A stretch of 64,000 bases of DNA from Leifsonia sp. ZF2019 (GTDB lineage: Bacteria; Actinomycetota; Actinomycetes; Actinomycetales; Microbacteriaceae), in NCBI RefSeq assembly GCF_019924635.1, contig NZ_CP065037.1, positions 1,984,001 to 2,048,000 of the forward strand, in the 5' to 3' direction. Shown here in pieces: positions 16,565 to 24,807 of the stretch. Below the pieces are notes generated by a model. That model saw only the letters and a list, made by a program, of their open reading frames with translations, had not been told where the DNA came from and did no database searches. The stretch's first letter is position 1. Each line of letters starts with the position of its first letter. Position numbers and translations under genes: made by a program.

Positions 16565-17200
16565 ATGGCCCACGAAGACCCCCGCGAGACGGACGCCCCG
16601 CAGAAGCCGGCGCCGATCTCCCACCCCATGGACGACGCCCTCGGCATGGAGGCGCTCCGCGCGCTGGCGCACCCGTTGCGCGTTGAGATCATGAACGAGC
16701 TCTCCGACTTCGGGCCGGCGACCGCGAGCGGACTGGCGGAACGGCTGGGGGAGTCGAGCGGCTCCACGAGCTACCACCTGCGCCAGCTCGCCAAGCACAA
16801 CATCATCGTCGAGGACGCCGAGCGCGGCTCGGGGCGCGAGCGCTGGTGGCGCATGGCGCCGGGCGGCGTGACGATCGGCTCGCCCGAGACGCTGGCCACT
16901 CCGGCCGGCCGTGAGGCCAACGAGCTCATCTCGCGCGAATGGCAGCAGAACAACGAGCGCCGCCTCACCGCGTTCGTCCGCCGCGGACTCGACGTCTTCG
17001 GTACGGAGTGGATGCAGGCGAGCACACTCTCGACCTCCCACCTCGAGCTCACGATCGACCAGCTGGCCGAACTCGGGCGCGAGTACTACCGCCTCCTGGA
17101 CCGGCTGCGTGAGCAGTGGAAGTCCGACGATGTCGAGGGCAAGCTGCGGGCCCAGGTGCAGTTCAACGCCTTCCCGCTGGTCGAACAGGAAGACCGATGA
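16565..17200 (+). CDS. ArsR-type winged-helix transcriptional regulator
   Basis: A 211-residue DNA-binding protein. The N-terminal half has the ArsR/HTH_20 winged helix: MEALRALAHPLRVEIMNELS, then ASGLAERLGESSGSTSYHLR as the recognition unit, and a wing with RERWWRMA. The C-terminal half is an undefined ligand or dimerisation region. No CXCX2C-type metal site is visible, so a metal signal is unlikely. ATG 16565 is preferred over an upstream frame because a promoter places the transcript start there. Its stop overlaps the start of the exporter gene (ATGA), so it probably controls that operon and itself through the TGCAAA array. Confidence 0.9.
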   Translation: MAHEDPRETDAPQKPAPISHPMDDALGMEALRALAHPLRVEIMNELSDFGPATASGLAERLGESSGSTSYHLRQLAKHNIIVEDAERGSGRERWWRMAPGGVTIGSPETLATPAGREANELISREWQQNNERRLTAFVRRGLDVFGTEWMQASTLSTSHLELTIDQLAELGREYYRLLDRLREQWKSDDVEGKLRAQVQFNAFPLVEQEDR

Positions 17201-18459
17201 CGACGCCGCTCGGCGCCGGGTTCGCGCGCCTCTGGACCGCCGCGATCGCGAGCAACCTCGCGGACGGCATCGGCCGCACGGCGGTGCCGCTGATCGCGAC
17301 GACGCTGACCCGCGACCCGGCTCTCATCGCCGGGCTCACGGCGGTCACCTTCCTCCCGTGGCTGCTCTTCGGCATCCCGGCCGGGATGCTGCTCGACCGT
17401 GTCGACCGGCGCGTCGCGATGGCCGTGGCCAACAGCCTCCGGTTCGCCGTCGCAGCGCTGCTCGCCGGACTCATCGCGGCGGACGCGCTCACCATCTGGT
17501 GGCTCTACGGCTGCGTGCTCCTGTTCGGGCTGGGCGAGACCGTCTTCGACAACGCCACGACCACGGTCGTGCCGAGCCTGGTCGGCCGCACCCAGCTCGA
17601 CCGCGCGAACGGCCGTATGCAATCCGCCGAGATCGTCGTGCAGAACTTCATCGCGACGCCCATCGCGGGCTTCCTGTTCGCGGTCGCCCTCGTGCTGCCG
17701 GTCTGGCTCACGGGGTCCGGATTCCTTGTCGCCGGTCTGCTGGCGCTGAGCATCCCGGCGGCGGCCGCGCGTGCCCACGCGCGGGGCGCAGACACGGACG
17801 GGGAGGCGGCCGCCCGCCCGGGGATGGGCGCCGTCGTGCGCTTCCTGGTCGGGCACCGGTTCCTGCGCAAGATGATCGTGCTGACATCGCTCACCGCGTC
17901 GGCCCTGGCCTTCGCACAGGGAAGCGTGGTGCTCCTCCTGCTGCAGACCTTCGCGGTGCCGGAGGCGCTTGTCGGTGTGGTGACGGCGGGTGTCGGGGTG
18001 GGGGCGCTCGTGGGCGCCCTGATCTCCAGTTCGCTCGTCGCCCGATTCGGTCGCGGCCGGGTGATGTTCTGGTCGATCCTCGTGAGTGGCGTCGGTCTCG
18101 CCGGTGTCGGACTCACCGCGAACGTCGCGGTCGCCGTGCTCAGCTACGCCGTCGGCGCCTTCGGTGTGGCGGTCTGGAACGTGCCGTGGGGTGCGCTCCG
18201 CCAGGCGCTCATCCCGGGCGACATGCTCGGCCGTGCGATGGGCATCGTCCGCACCATCGGGTGGGGACTGACTCCGATCGCGACCGTGCTCGGCGGGTTC
18301 GTCGCCCGCATCGACCTGCGCCTGCCGTTCGTCATCGGCGGCGGCGTCGTGGTCGTCCTGACCTTCGTCTGCACGCGCCTGCTGCTCAGCGCGCGCAGCT
18401 ACGACGCCGGCTCTCCCGAGCCGGCACTCCAGCCCATCTCGGAAGGATCCGCCTCATGA
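17197..18459 (+). CDS. MFS exporter (EntS/MFS_3-like)
   Basis: A 420-residue integral membrane transporter with about 12 hydrophobic spans. GFARLWTAAIASNLADGIGR at the N-terminus and GIPAGMLLDRVDRRVAMAVAN in the first cytoplasmic loop are typical of the MFS_3 group that contains enterobactin exporter EntS and macrolide efflux proteins. The substrate cannot be told. The start overlaps the regulator stop by 4 nt, and its own stop overlaps the next small gene by 4 nt, giving a tight three-gene operon. The regulator-exporter pairing suggests substrate-induced efflux. Confidence 0.88.
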   Translation: MTTPLGAGFARLWTAAIASNLADGIGRTAVPLIATTLTRDPALIAGLTAVTFLPWLLFGIPAGMLLDRVDRRVAMAVANSLRFAVAALLAGLIAADALTIWWLYGCVLLFGLGETVFDNATTTVVPSLVGRTQLDRANGRMQSAEIVVQNFIATPIAGFLFAVALVLPVWLTGSGFLVAGLLALSIPAAAARAHARGADTDGEAAARPGMGAVVRFLVGHRFLRKMIVLTSLTASALAFAQGSVVLLLLQTFAVPEALVGVVTAGVGVGALVGALISSSLVARFGRGRVMFWSILVSGVGLAGVGLTANVAVAVLSYAVGAFGVAVWNVPWGALRQALIPGDMLGRAMGIVRTIGWGLTPIATVLGGFVARIDLRLPFVIGGGVVVVLTFVCTRLLLSARSYDAGSPEPALQPISEGSAS

Positions 18460-18641
18460 CCGCCTACGCCCTCTCGGCCCGCCGGCCGTGGACCCACCGC
18501 ACCGCCGTCCGTCTCGGCCACGCGCTCACCGCGTGGGGGGACCGCCCCGTTCGCCGGTCCGCTGAGCACGCCGACCTCGTCGACCAGCTGGAGGCGACGC
18601 GGGATCGCGCCGCGCGCCAGCTGCCGCAGCTCCCGCGGTAG
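18456..18641 (+). CDS. Small hypothetical protein
   Basis: A 61-residue, Arg-rich soluble protein (SARRPWTHRTAVRLGHALTA, ending RDRAARQLPQLPR). Its ATG overlaps the exporter stop (ATGA), so it is translationally coupled as third gene of the operon. No family recognised. Similar short basic proteins often trail actinobacterial transporter genes. It ends 6 bp before the convergent gene. Confidence 0.6.
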   Translation: MTAYALSARRPWTHRTAVRLGHALTAWGDRPVRRSAEHADLVDQLEATRDRAARQLPQLPR

Positions 18642-18647
18642 AGCCGA

Positions 18648-18914
18648 TCAGGCCTCGTCGTAGTCGGTGGGCTGCTGCTCCACCGGCTGCGTGATCGTGG
18701 CGGAGTCCTCCTGCGGGTTGTACCGCACCACGGTGCCGTCGTCGAGCTCCACGACGGGGCGCCCCTCCAGCCAGGTGAGGGTCCAGCGCCATCCATCGGT
18801 CTCGACGTCGGTGGCGACCAGCTCCTCCTCGACGGTCGAGAGCGCGAACGCGACGACCTCGGGGAGGTTCTCCGGAGGAGTCGCGCCGACGGCCCAGCGG
18901 GTGCCGAGCTGCAT
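18648..18914 (-). CDS. Small hypothetical acidic protein
   Basis: An 88-residue soluble protein beginning MQLGTRWAVGATPPENLPE and containing WRWTLTWLEGRPVVELDDGT, likely a small beta-rich fold, with an acidic tail. The ATG (18914) overlaps the stop of the acetyltransferase upstream (ATGA). No family recognised; it resembles conserved hypothetical proteins seen beside acetyltransferases in Microbacteriaceae, from memory only. Confidence 0.65.
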   Translation of the reverse strand: MQLGTRWAVGATPPENLPEVVAFALSTVEEELVATDVETDGWRWTLTWLEGRPVVELDDGTVVRYNPQEDSATITQPVEQQPTDYDEA

Positions 18915-19369
18915 CAGCCCCGGCCCGACAGATCGATCTCGTACGTCACCCAGGAGGTGCGTTCGGCCACGGCATCGTAGACGCGCTGGGCCGTTGCATT
19001 GTCCTGGGCGGTGATCCACTGCACGACGCCGAGACCGCGCTCCTGAGCGAGCGAGCGGACATGCTCGATGAGCGTGCGCCCCACTCCGGCGCCGCGAGAG
19101 TCCTCCGCGACGAACAGATCGTCGAGGAATAGGCCGCGGTCGCCCTCGAGCGGCCGGGCGAACTCGCGCACGTGGGCGAGGCCGACGATGCGCTCCCCGT
19201 CCACCGCGACGAAGCCGAGCTCCTCGTGCTCCGGAGCCGTGAGCCACGACCACAGCAGCAGGGCGCGCTGGTCGGTGAGCTCCGTCTCGTAGAATTCCGC
19301 GTACTTCGTGTACAAGTCGAGCCAGGCGAAGAAATCGCCGTCCCTGACCGGTCGGACCTCGATCGTCAT
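18914..19369 (-). CDS. GNAT family N-acetyltransferase (copy 1)
   Basis: A 151-residue acetyl-CoA-dependent acetyltransferase. The core motif LFLDDLFVAEDSRGAGVGRT carries the pyrophosphate-binding R-G-x-G-x-G/A loop, followed by LAQERGLGVVQWITAQDN, and the C-terminal WVTYEIDL strand. It is closely similar along its full length to the protein at 19442-19888, so the two arose by tandem duplication. The substrate is unknown; the FYET/FYES and WSW motifs suggest the diamine/amino-acid acetyltransferase branch. It lies 72 nt behind copy 2. Confidence 0.88.
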   Translation of the reverse strand: MTIEVRPVRDGDFFAWLDLYTKYAEFYETELTDQRALLLWSWLTAPEHEELGFVAVDGERIVGLAHVREFARPLEGDRGLFLDDLFVAEDSRGAGVGRTLIEHVRSLAQERGLGVVQWITAQDNATAQRVYDAVAERTSWVTYEIDLSGRG

Positions 19370-19441
19370 GGGTTACTCCGTTCGCCTTCCCCATACGGCC
19401 GTGCGGGCCGCGTGCGTGTTCTGACCATATCCCGATCCGGT

Positions 19442-19888
19442 TCAGGGGACGAGATCGTAGGTCACCCACTTCGTCTTCTGTGCGACGGCGTCGTAGAGCC
19501 GCCGCGCCGTGTCGTTGTCCTTCGCCGTGATCCAGCGCACCACGGAGAGACCGCGCTCGCGGGCGGCGTCGCGCAGGAACTCGAGCAGCTGCGTGCCCGC
19601 TCCCGCGCCGCGCGCGTCCGGAGACACGAACAGGTCATCGAGGTAGAGGCCCTTGCTGCCGTCGAGCGGGCGCACGAACTCGCGCACGTGGGCGACGCCG
19701 ATGGGCGCCCCCTCGTCGTCGATGGCGAAGTAGGCCTCGAGCTCGTTCTCGGGGTCAGTGATCCAACTCCAGACGAGAAGGGCCTTCTCGTCCGTGACGG
19801 GGCTCTCGTAGAACTCCCCGTAGCCGACATAGAGGTCGAGCCAGGTGAAGAACTCGTTGTCCTCCACCTTCCGGACGGTCGCCGTCAT
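19442..19888 (-). CDS. GNAT family N-acetyltransferase (copy 2)
   Basis: A 148-residue paralogue of the preceding protein, with matching segments FFTWLDLYVGYGEFYES, LYLDDLFVSPDARGAGAGTQ and VVRWITAKDNDTARRLYDAV. The ATG at 19888 overlaps the valS stop (ATGA), so it is translated from the valS transcript. A role linked to valyl-tRNA synthetase is not implied, but dosage will follow valS. Substrate unknown. Confidence 0.88.
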   Translation of the reverse strand: MTATVRKVEDNEFFTWLDLYVGYGEFYESPVTDEKALLVWSWITDPENELEAYFAIDDEGAPIGVAHVREFVRPLDGSKGLYLDDLFVSPDARGAGAGTQLLEFLRDAARERGLSVVRWITAKDNDTARRLYDAVAQKTKWVTYDLVP

Positions 19889-22494
19889 CGTTCCTCCTCG
19901 GTCGGTGCCTGAGCAAGCAGAATATCGGTGACGGCCAGCTCCTCCGCGGCTGCGAAACGCAGTTCGGCGATTCTGCCCACCGAGCGCAGATCGGCGGCCG
20001 CCGACTCGATCGCGGCGATCTCGTCCGCGGGGCCCGAGATCACGGCGGAGTCGACAGGTGTGCGCTGCGAGACCTTCGCCGCCGTCTTCGCTCCGCGGAT
20101 GCCCGTGAGAGCGCGGCCGACGACGGCCAAGACAGGACGCTGGTCGGCGCCCTCGGGGGCGACATCGGAGGCCGTCGGCCAGGGCGCGACGTGCACGGAG
20201 TCCTCCGCGGACCAGCTCCAGGCCTCCTCCGCCGCGAACGGCAGCACAGGCGCGAGCAGTCGCAGGAACGCCGAGAGGGCGACACGGAGGGCGACGACGG
20301 CCGAGACCTGCTCGGCGTTCGCCTCGCCGTAGGCGCGCTCCTTGACGAGCTCGAGATAGTCGTCGCAGAAGGTCCAGAAGAACGTCTCGACGATCTCGAG
20401 CGCCCGCGCGTGATCGTAGCCGTCGAGCTCGGCGGTCGCGTCGGCGATCACCTCGGCGAGGTTCTGCAGCATCCCGATGTCGAGCGGGCTGGTGACCTGG
20501 GCGAGGTCGAGGGAGGCGGGCGCCTCGAAGCCCAGGATGAACTTCGCCGCGTTGAGCAGCTTGATGGCCAGGCGGCGGCCGATCTTGATCTGCGTCGGGT
20601 TCTGCGGGTCGAAGGCGGCATCCGTGCCGAGGCGCGATGAGGCGGCCCAGTAGCGAACGGCATCCGAGCCGTGCCGCTCCAGGATGTCGGCGGGCGTGAC
20701 GACGTTGCCCTTCGACTTCGACATCTTCTTGCGGTCGGGGTCGACGATGAAGCCGGAGATCGCAGCGTTGCGCCAGGGAACGACGTCGCTCTCGAGCTGC
20801 GAGCGCAGGAGGGTCGAGAACAGCCAGGTGCGGATGATGTCCTGTCCCTGCGGACGCAGGTCGAACGGGTAGACGGCGTCGAACAGGGCGCCGTCGCGCT
20901 CCCAGCCGCCCGCGAGCTGCGGGGTGAGGGAGGAGGTCATCCAGGTGTCCATGACGTCGAGCTCGCCGATGAAACCGCCCGCCTGGCCGCGCTGCGACTC
21001 ATCGTGACCGGGGGCCGGATCGGACGACGGGTCGACGGGGAGCTGCTCCTCGGTCGGCAGGATCGGCTGGTCGAACACCGGGTTGCCCTCCGCGTCGAGC
21101 GGGTACCAGACGGGGATGGGAACGCCGAAGAAGCGCTGGCGTGAGATCAGCCAGTCGCCGGTGAGGCCGTTCACCCAGTTCTCGTAGCGCACCCGCATGA
21201 ACTCGGGGTGCCAGTCGATCTGGCGCCCGAGCTCGATGAGTCGCTGCCGCAGCTGCTCGTCGCGCGCTCCGTTCTTCACGTACCACTGCCGGGTGGACAC
21301 GATCTCGAGCGGCTTGTCGCCCTTCTCGAAGAACTTCACCGGGTGCTGGATGGGCTTCGGATCGCCGATCAGGTCGCCCGAGGCGCGCAGCAGCTCCACC
21401 ACCGCCTGCTTGGCCGAGAAGGTGGTCTTGCCGGCGAGCTCGGCGTACGCCGCCCGACCCTCGGCGCTCTCGATCGCCGCGGGCGGCTCGCTGACGATGC
21501 GGCCGTCGAAGCCGATGATGGCGCGGTTCGGCAGGTCGAGCTCGCGCCACCAGACCACGTCGGTGATGTCGCCGAACGTGCAGATCATCGCGATACCGCT
21601 GCCCTTGTCGGGCTGGGCGAGGTGGTGGGCGACGACGGGGACCTCCACGCCGAAGACCGGGGTGCGGACGGTGGTGCCGAACAGAGGCTGATAGCGCTCG
21701 TCGTCCGGGTGGGCGACCAGGGCGACACAGGCCGGCAGGAGCTCCGGGCGAGTGGTCTCGATGTACACGGGTCCGTCGGCGCCGTGGAACGCGACGCGAT
21801 GGTACGCGCTCGGCTGCTCGCGGTCCTCGAGCTCGGCCTGGGCGACCGCGGTGCGGAACGTGATGTCCCACAGCGTCGGCGCGAGGGCCTGGTACGCCTC
21901 ACCGCGGTGGATGTTGCGGAGGAACGCGAGCTGGGAGGTCTTGAGCGACTCGTGGCCGATCGTGCGGTAGGTCTGCGACCAGTCGACCGAGAGACCGAGC
22001 GAGCGCCAGAGCGCCTCGAACTGCTTCTCGTCCTCGACGGTGAGGCGCTCGCACAGTTCGATGAAGTTGCGGCGCGAGATCGGCTTCTGGTCGGCCGCCT
22101 TGGTGCTCTTGTTGTCCCCGCCCTCGAACGGCGGCACGAAGTCCGCCTCGTAGGGGAGGGTGGGGTCGCAGCGCACGCCGTAGTAGTTCTGCACGCGGCG
22201 CTCGGTGGGCAGGCCGTTGTCGTCCCAGCCCATCGGGTAGAAGACGTGCTTGCCGCGCATGCGCTGGTAGCGCGCGACGACATCCGTGTGGGTGTAGCTG
22301 AAGACGTGGCCGATGTGCAGGGAGCCGGACGCGGTCGGCGGCGGGGTGTCGATCGAGTACACGCCGTCGCGGCCGGCGGCGAGGGCGGAGTCGCGATCGA
22401 AGCGGAAGGTGCCCTGCTGCTGCCAGCGGTCGCCCCATTTGGCTTCCAGGCCCTCCAGTGCGGGCTTCTCGGGCACGGGGTTCGCGGCGCTCAT
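19885..22494 (-). CDS. valS: Valyl-tRNA synthetase
   Basis: An 869-residue class I aminoacyl-tRNA synthetase charging tRNA-Val. Visible are PPPTASGSLHIGHVFSYTHT (HIGH at residues 60-63), GWDDNGLPTERRVQN, the editing (CP1) domain with TTRPELLPACVALVAHPDD, KMSKS at 590-594 in KKMSKSKGNVVTP, and an anticodon-binding domain. The ATG at 22494 has AGGA with short spacing and fits the family; a start at 22557 would add unrelated residues. The long C-terminal coiled coil of E. coli ValRS is short here. The WDDNGLPTERR form is the actinobacterial/archaeal-like ValRS branch. Confidence 0.95.
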   Translation of the reverse strand: MSAANPVPEKPALEGLEAKWGDRWQQQGTFRFDRDSALAAGRDGVYSIDTPPPTASGSLHIGHVFSYTHTDVVARYQRMRGKHVFYPMGWDDNGLPTERRVQNYYGVRCDPTLPYEADFVPPFEGGDNKSTKAADQKPISRRNFIELCERLTVEDEKQFEALWRSLGLSVDWSQTYRTIGHESLKTSQLAFLRNIHRGEAYQALAPTLWDITFRTAVAQAELEDREQPSAYHRVAFHGADGPVYIETTRPELLPACVALVAHPDDERYQPLFGTTVRTPVFGVEVPVVAHHLAQPDKGSGIAMICTFGDITDVVWWRELDLPNRAIIGFDGRIVSEPPAAIESAEGRAAYAELAGKTTFSAKQAVVELLRASGDLIGDPKPIQHPVKFFEKGDKPLEIVSTRQWYVKNGARDEQLRQRLIELGRQIDWHPEFMRVRYENWVNGLTGDWLISRQRFFGVPIPVWYPLDAEGNPVFDQPILPTEEQLPVDPSSDPAPGHDESQRGQAGGFIGELDVMDTWMTSSLTPQLAGGWERDGALFDAVYPFDLRPQGQDIIRTWLFSTLLRSQLESDVVPWRNAAISGFIVDPDRKKMSKSKGNVVTPADILERHGSDAVRYWAASSRLGTDAAFDPQNPTQIKIGRRLAIKLLNAAKFILGFEAPASLDLAQVTSPLDIGMLQNLAEVIADATAELDGYDHARALEIVETFFWTFCDDYLELVKERAYGEANAEQVSAVVALRVALSAFLRLLAPVLPFAAEEAWSWSAEDSVHVAPWPTASDVAPEGADQRPVLAVVGRALTGIRGAKTAAKVSQRTPVDSAVISGPADEIAAIESAAADLRSVGRIAELRFAAAEELAVTDILLAQAPTEEER

Positions 22495-22582
22495 GGTCCT
22501 CCGGTTCGATATGTGCGGCACCGTGTCATCGGGGTGCCTGAGTGTGCGACCGTACAAGCGTACCGGAGGACCGCACCGCCGT

Positions 22583-23905
22583 TCAGACCTCGTCGACGAT
22601 CGGGGTCCGTCGGGAGGCGATCAGCGCGGCGACCAGGGTGATGACGCTCATCAGGCCGAGGACGATGCCGGGGTGCCACCAGGCGTTGCCCGTCGCGCCG
22701 CCGAGGAGCAGTGTGAGCGCCGGGACGAACGCGGTCAGGAGCGCCGCGAGGCTGTACGCGACCGAGAGCCCGCTGTAGCGCACCTCGCTCGGGAACAGGT
22801 CGGACATCAGGCTGCCGAGACCCGCCCAGGCGAGCGTCGGGAGGATGCCGCCGACGATCATGCTGCCGACGAGGATCGGGAACGTCGCATACTGCAGGAG
22901 GAAGTACATCGGGAAGGCGATGATCAGCGTCCCGATCGCACCGATCATGACGACCCTGGCCGACCCGATCCGTGTCGCCCAGACTCCGAACAAGGGGATG
23001 GTGACGAGCTGGAGGAGGCCGCCGACGGTAGTCGCGATCAGCAGGTCCTGGAAGCTGAAGCCGAGCGTCGTGGTGCCGTAGTCGACCATGTAAGTGTTCA
23101 TCAGCGAGTACGAGCCGATGCCCAGCACGGCCGCGCCGATCGCGATGACGAACCCGGAGGGCGCCTTGCGGAAGACGTCGAGCACGGGGAAGCGGTCCCG
23201 CGTCCCCGTCTCGAGCAGCTGTCGGAAGACAGGGGTCTCGTCGATCGACCAGCGGAGGTACAGGGAGACCAGCAGGAGCGGGATGGCGGTCAGGAAGGGC
23301 AGGCGCCAGCCCCACGCCGCGATCTGGTCGGTCGGTATCAGCGCGGTCGTCGCGATGAACACCACGGCGCTCAGGATGGAGCCGACCGGGGAGCCGAGCT
23401 GGGGGAGCGCGGCGTAGAAGCCGCGGCGCTTCGGGTTCGCGTACTCCGTCGCGAGAAGGATCGAGCCTCCCCATTCGCCGCCGAGCGACAGCCCCTGCAC
23501 CAGACGCAGGATCACGAGCGCGACGGCGCCGAACCAGCCGGCCTGCGCGTAGGTGGGCAGGACGCCGACCAGGCCCGTCCCGATCCCCATCATCGCGATG
23601 GTGATCAGGAGGGTCGGGCGCCGGCCGATGCGGTCGCCCAGATGGCCGAAGACGATCGCGCCGATCGGGCGGATGACGAATCCGGCCGCGATGGTCAGGA
23701 AGCCGGCGAGGACACCCCCGAACGCGCCGAGCGGCTGGAAGAACAGCGGTCCGACGAAGAACGCGCTGAAGTACGCGAAGAGGTAGAAGTCGTACGATTC
23801 GAGGGCGGTCCCGACGAACGAGGCGATCGTGACGCGGCGTGCCGTGCCGGGCGTGATGCCGGGCCGATCCGTCTCGCTGCGCACGGCGGTGGGGGTGGTT
23901 GTCAC
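22583..23905 (-). CDS. MFS metabolite:H+ symporter (MHS family)
   Basis: A 440-residue, 12-span membrane transporter. The family signatures are clear: VGTALESYDFYLFAYFSAFF near the N-terminus, FGHLGDRIGRRPTLL between spans 2 and 3, and RLVQGLSLGGEWGGSILLAT. The MHS group includes ProP, ShiA and citrate or ketoglutarate carriers, so a proton-coupled organic acid or osmolyte uptake role is likely; the substrate is unknown. GTG 23905 follows GAAGGA at 7-nt spacing and is preferred to a longer frame. It diverges from a TetR regulator across a palindrome, so it is the probable target of that regulator. Confidence 0.9.
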   Translation of the reverse strand: MTTTPTAVRSETDRPGITPGTARRVTIASFVGTALESYDFYLFAYFSAFFVGPLFFQPLGAFGGVLAGFLTIAAGFVIRPIGAIVFGHLGDRIGRRPTLLITIAMMGIGTGLVGVLPTYAQAGWFGAVALVILRLVQGLSLGGEWGGSILLATEYANPKRRGFYAALPQLGSPVGSILSAVVFIATTALIPTDQIAAWGWRLPFLTAIPLLLVSLYLRWSIDETPVFRQLLETGTRDRFPVLDVFRKAPSGFVIAIGAAVLGIGSYSLMNTYMVDYGTTTLGFSFQDLLIATTVGGLLQLVTIPLFGVWATRIGSARVVMIGAIGTLIIAFPMYFLLQYATFPILVGSMIVGGILPTLAWAGLGSLMSDLFPSEVRYSGLSVAYSLAALLTAFVPALTLLLGGATGNAWWHPGIVLGLMSVITLVAALIASRRTPIVDEV

Positions 23906-23923
23906 GGGCGTCCTTCGCAATCG

Positions 23924-23951
23924 TTGATAAGTGGACCGGGTCCAATAATAG
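23924..23951 (+). promoter_or_regulatory. TetR-type operator over a divergent promoter
   Basis: The palindrome TGGACC-G-GGTCCA (23932-23944) lies between a -35 TTGATA (23924-23929) and a -10 TAATAG (23946-23951; 16-bp spacer) pointing to the TetR gene. Binding here would block its own promoter and probably that of the divergent symporter gene. Confidence 0.65.
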
Positions 23952-23970
23952 GCGTCAGGGAGAACACGAG

Positions 23971-24585
23971 ATGGCCAGAGCGCATTCCGCATCGGGCAGG
24001 CCCCGCGCGTCCTCCCGGCAGATGATCGCCGAGGCGGCGGGCGAACTGTTCCTGGAGCAGACCTACGCGGGCACGACGATCGACGACATCGCGCGCCGCG
24101 CCGGTGTGAGCCGCGGCACGTTCTTCAACTACTTCGGATCCAAGAGCGACCTGCTGTGGCTGGAGGTCGATCAGTCGCTCGCCGGATTCGCGGACGCGCT
24201 CGCCGCCGTCGACGACGGCGTCGCACCGATGGATGCGGTCCTCGCCGCCGTGGTCGCGCTCGCCGACGGGTTCGGTCCGTCGCGCCTGCCTCTCGCGGTC
24301 ACGCAGGTGGAGCTGATGGGCACCGACGCCGAGCTGCAGGCGTCCGGCCTCCCGCGCTTCCTGGCCCTGGTGCGCGCGGTCGCCGGCGCCGTCGCCGCGC
24401 GCACCGGTCTCGACCCCGACGACCTGCTGCCACGCAGTGCGGCGACCGCCGTCGTCGGCGCCATGGTCTCGGCCGCGACGGTGTGGGCGCGTGCGGGAGT
24501 CGCGCGCGGGCCGCTCTCCCCGCTCGTGCGGGCAGCGGTCGAGCCCGTCTGCCGGGGCTACGCGGCCGCGTTCGTGAACGGGTAG
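23971..24585 (+). CDS. TetR/AcrR family transcriptional regulator
   Basis: A 204-residue repressor. The N-terminal HTH reads MIAEAAGELFLEQTYAGTTI, then DDIARRAGVSRGTFFNYFGS, a textbook TetR domain; the rest is the helical ligand and dimer domain. ATG 23971 has AGGGAGA upstream; the longer frame from 23899 is not used. It is divergent from the MHS symporter with a shared palindromic operator. The T-box leader of ileS follows immediately. Confidence 0.92.
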   Translation: MARAHSASGRPRASSRQMIAEAAGELFLEQTYAGTTIDDIARRAGVSRGTFFNYFGSKSDLLWLEVDQSLAGFADALAAVDDGVAPMDAVLAAVVALADGFGPSRLPLAVTQVELMGTDAELQASGLPRFLALVRAVAGAVAARTGLDPDDLLPRSAATAVVGAMVSAATVWARAGVARGPLSPLVRAAVEPVCRGYAAAFVNG

Positions 24586-24594
24586 AATCGACGC

Positions 24595-24807
24595 ATCGAC
24601 TACGACCCGGCCATCACCGGCGAGTCTTCGGAAGAACCGTGCGGCCCGTCCGTGCGCAGTAGAACCGAACGGGGTCGGCCCGTCACAGCCGCAGAATGAG
24701 AGGCCGTACCCGGCGCAGCCGGCGGGTGGGGCAAGCGGGGTGGTACCGCGACGGGCGCGCGAGCGGCCGGCGTCCTCGTGCAGACCAGTGAACCTGCCAG
24801 GAGAGAG
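24595..24807 (+). promoter_or_regulatory. T-box riboswitch (isoleucine), ileS leader
   Basis: The T-box core TGGTACCGCG at 24741-24750, preceded by AAGCGGGG, is the element that pairs with the uncharged tRNA acceptor end. A candidate specifier, ATC (Ile) at 24613-24615, lies in a short stem framed by CCGG, followed by the GAGTCTTCGGAAGAACC hairpin; this fits the short Stem I of actinobacterial ileS T-boxes. No Rho-independent terminator is seen before AGGAGAGAG, so control is probably of translation initiation. TAGAAT (24583-24588) could be the -10. Confidence 0.88.
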
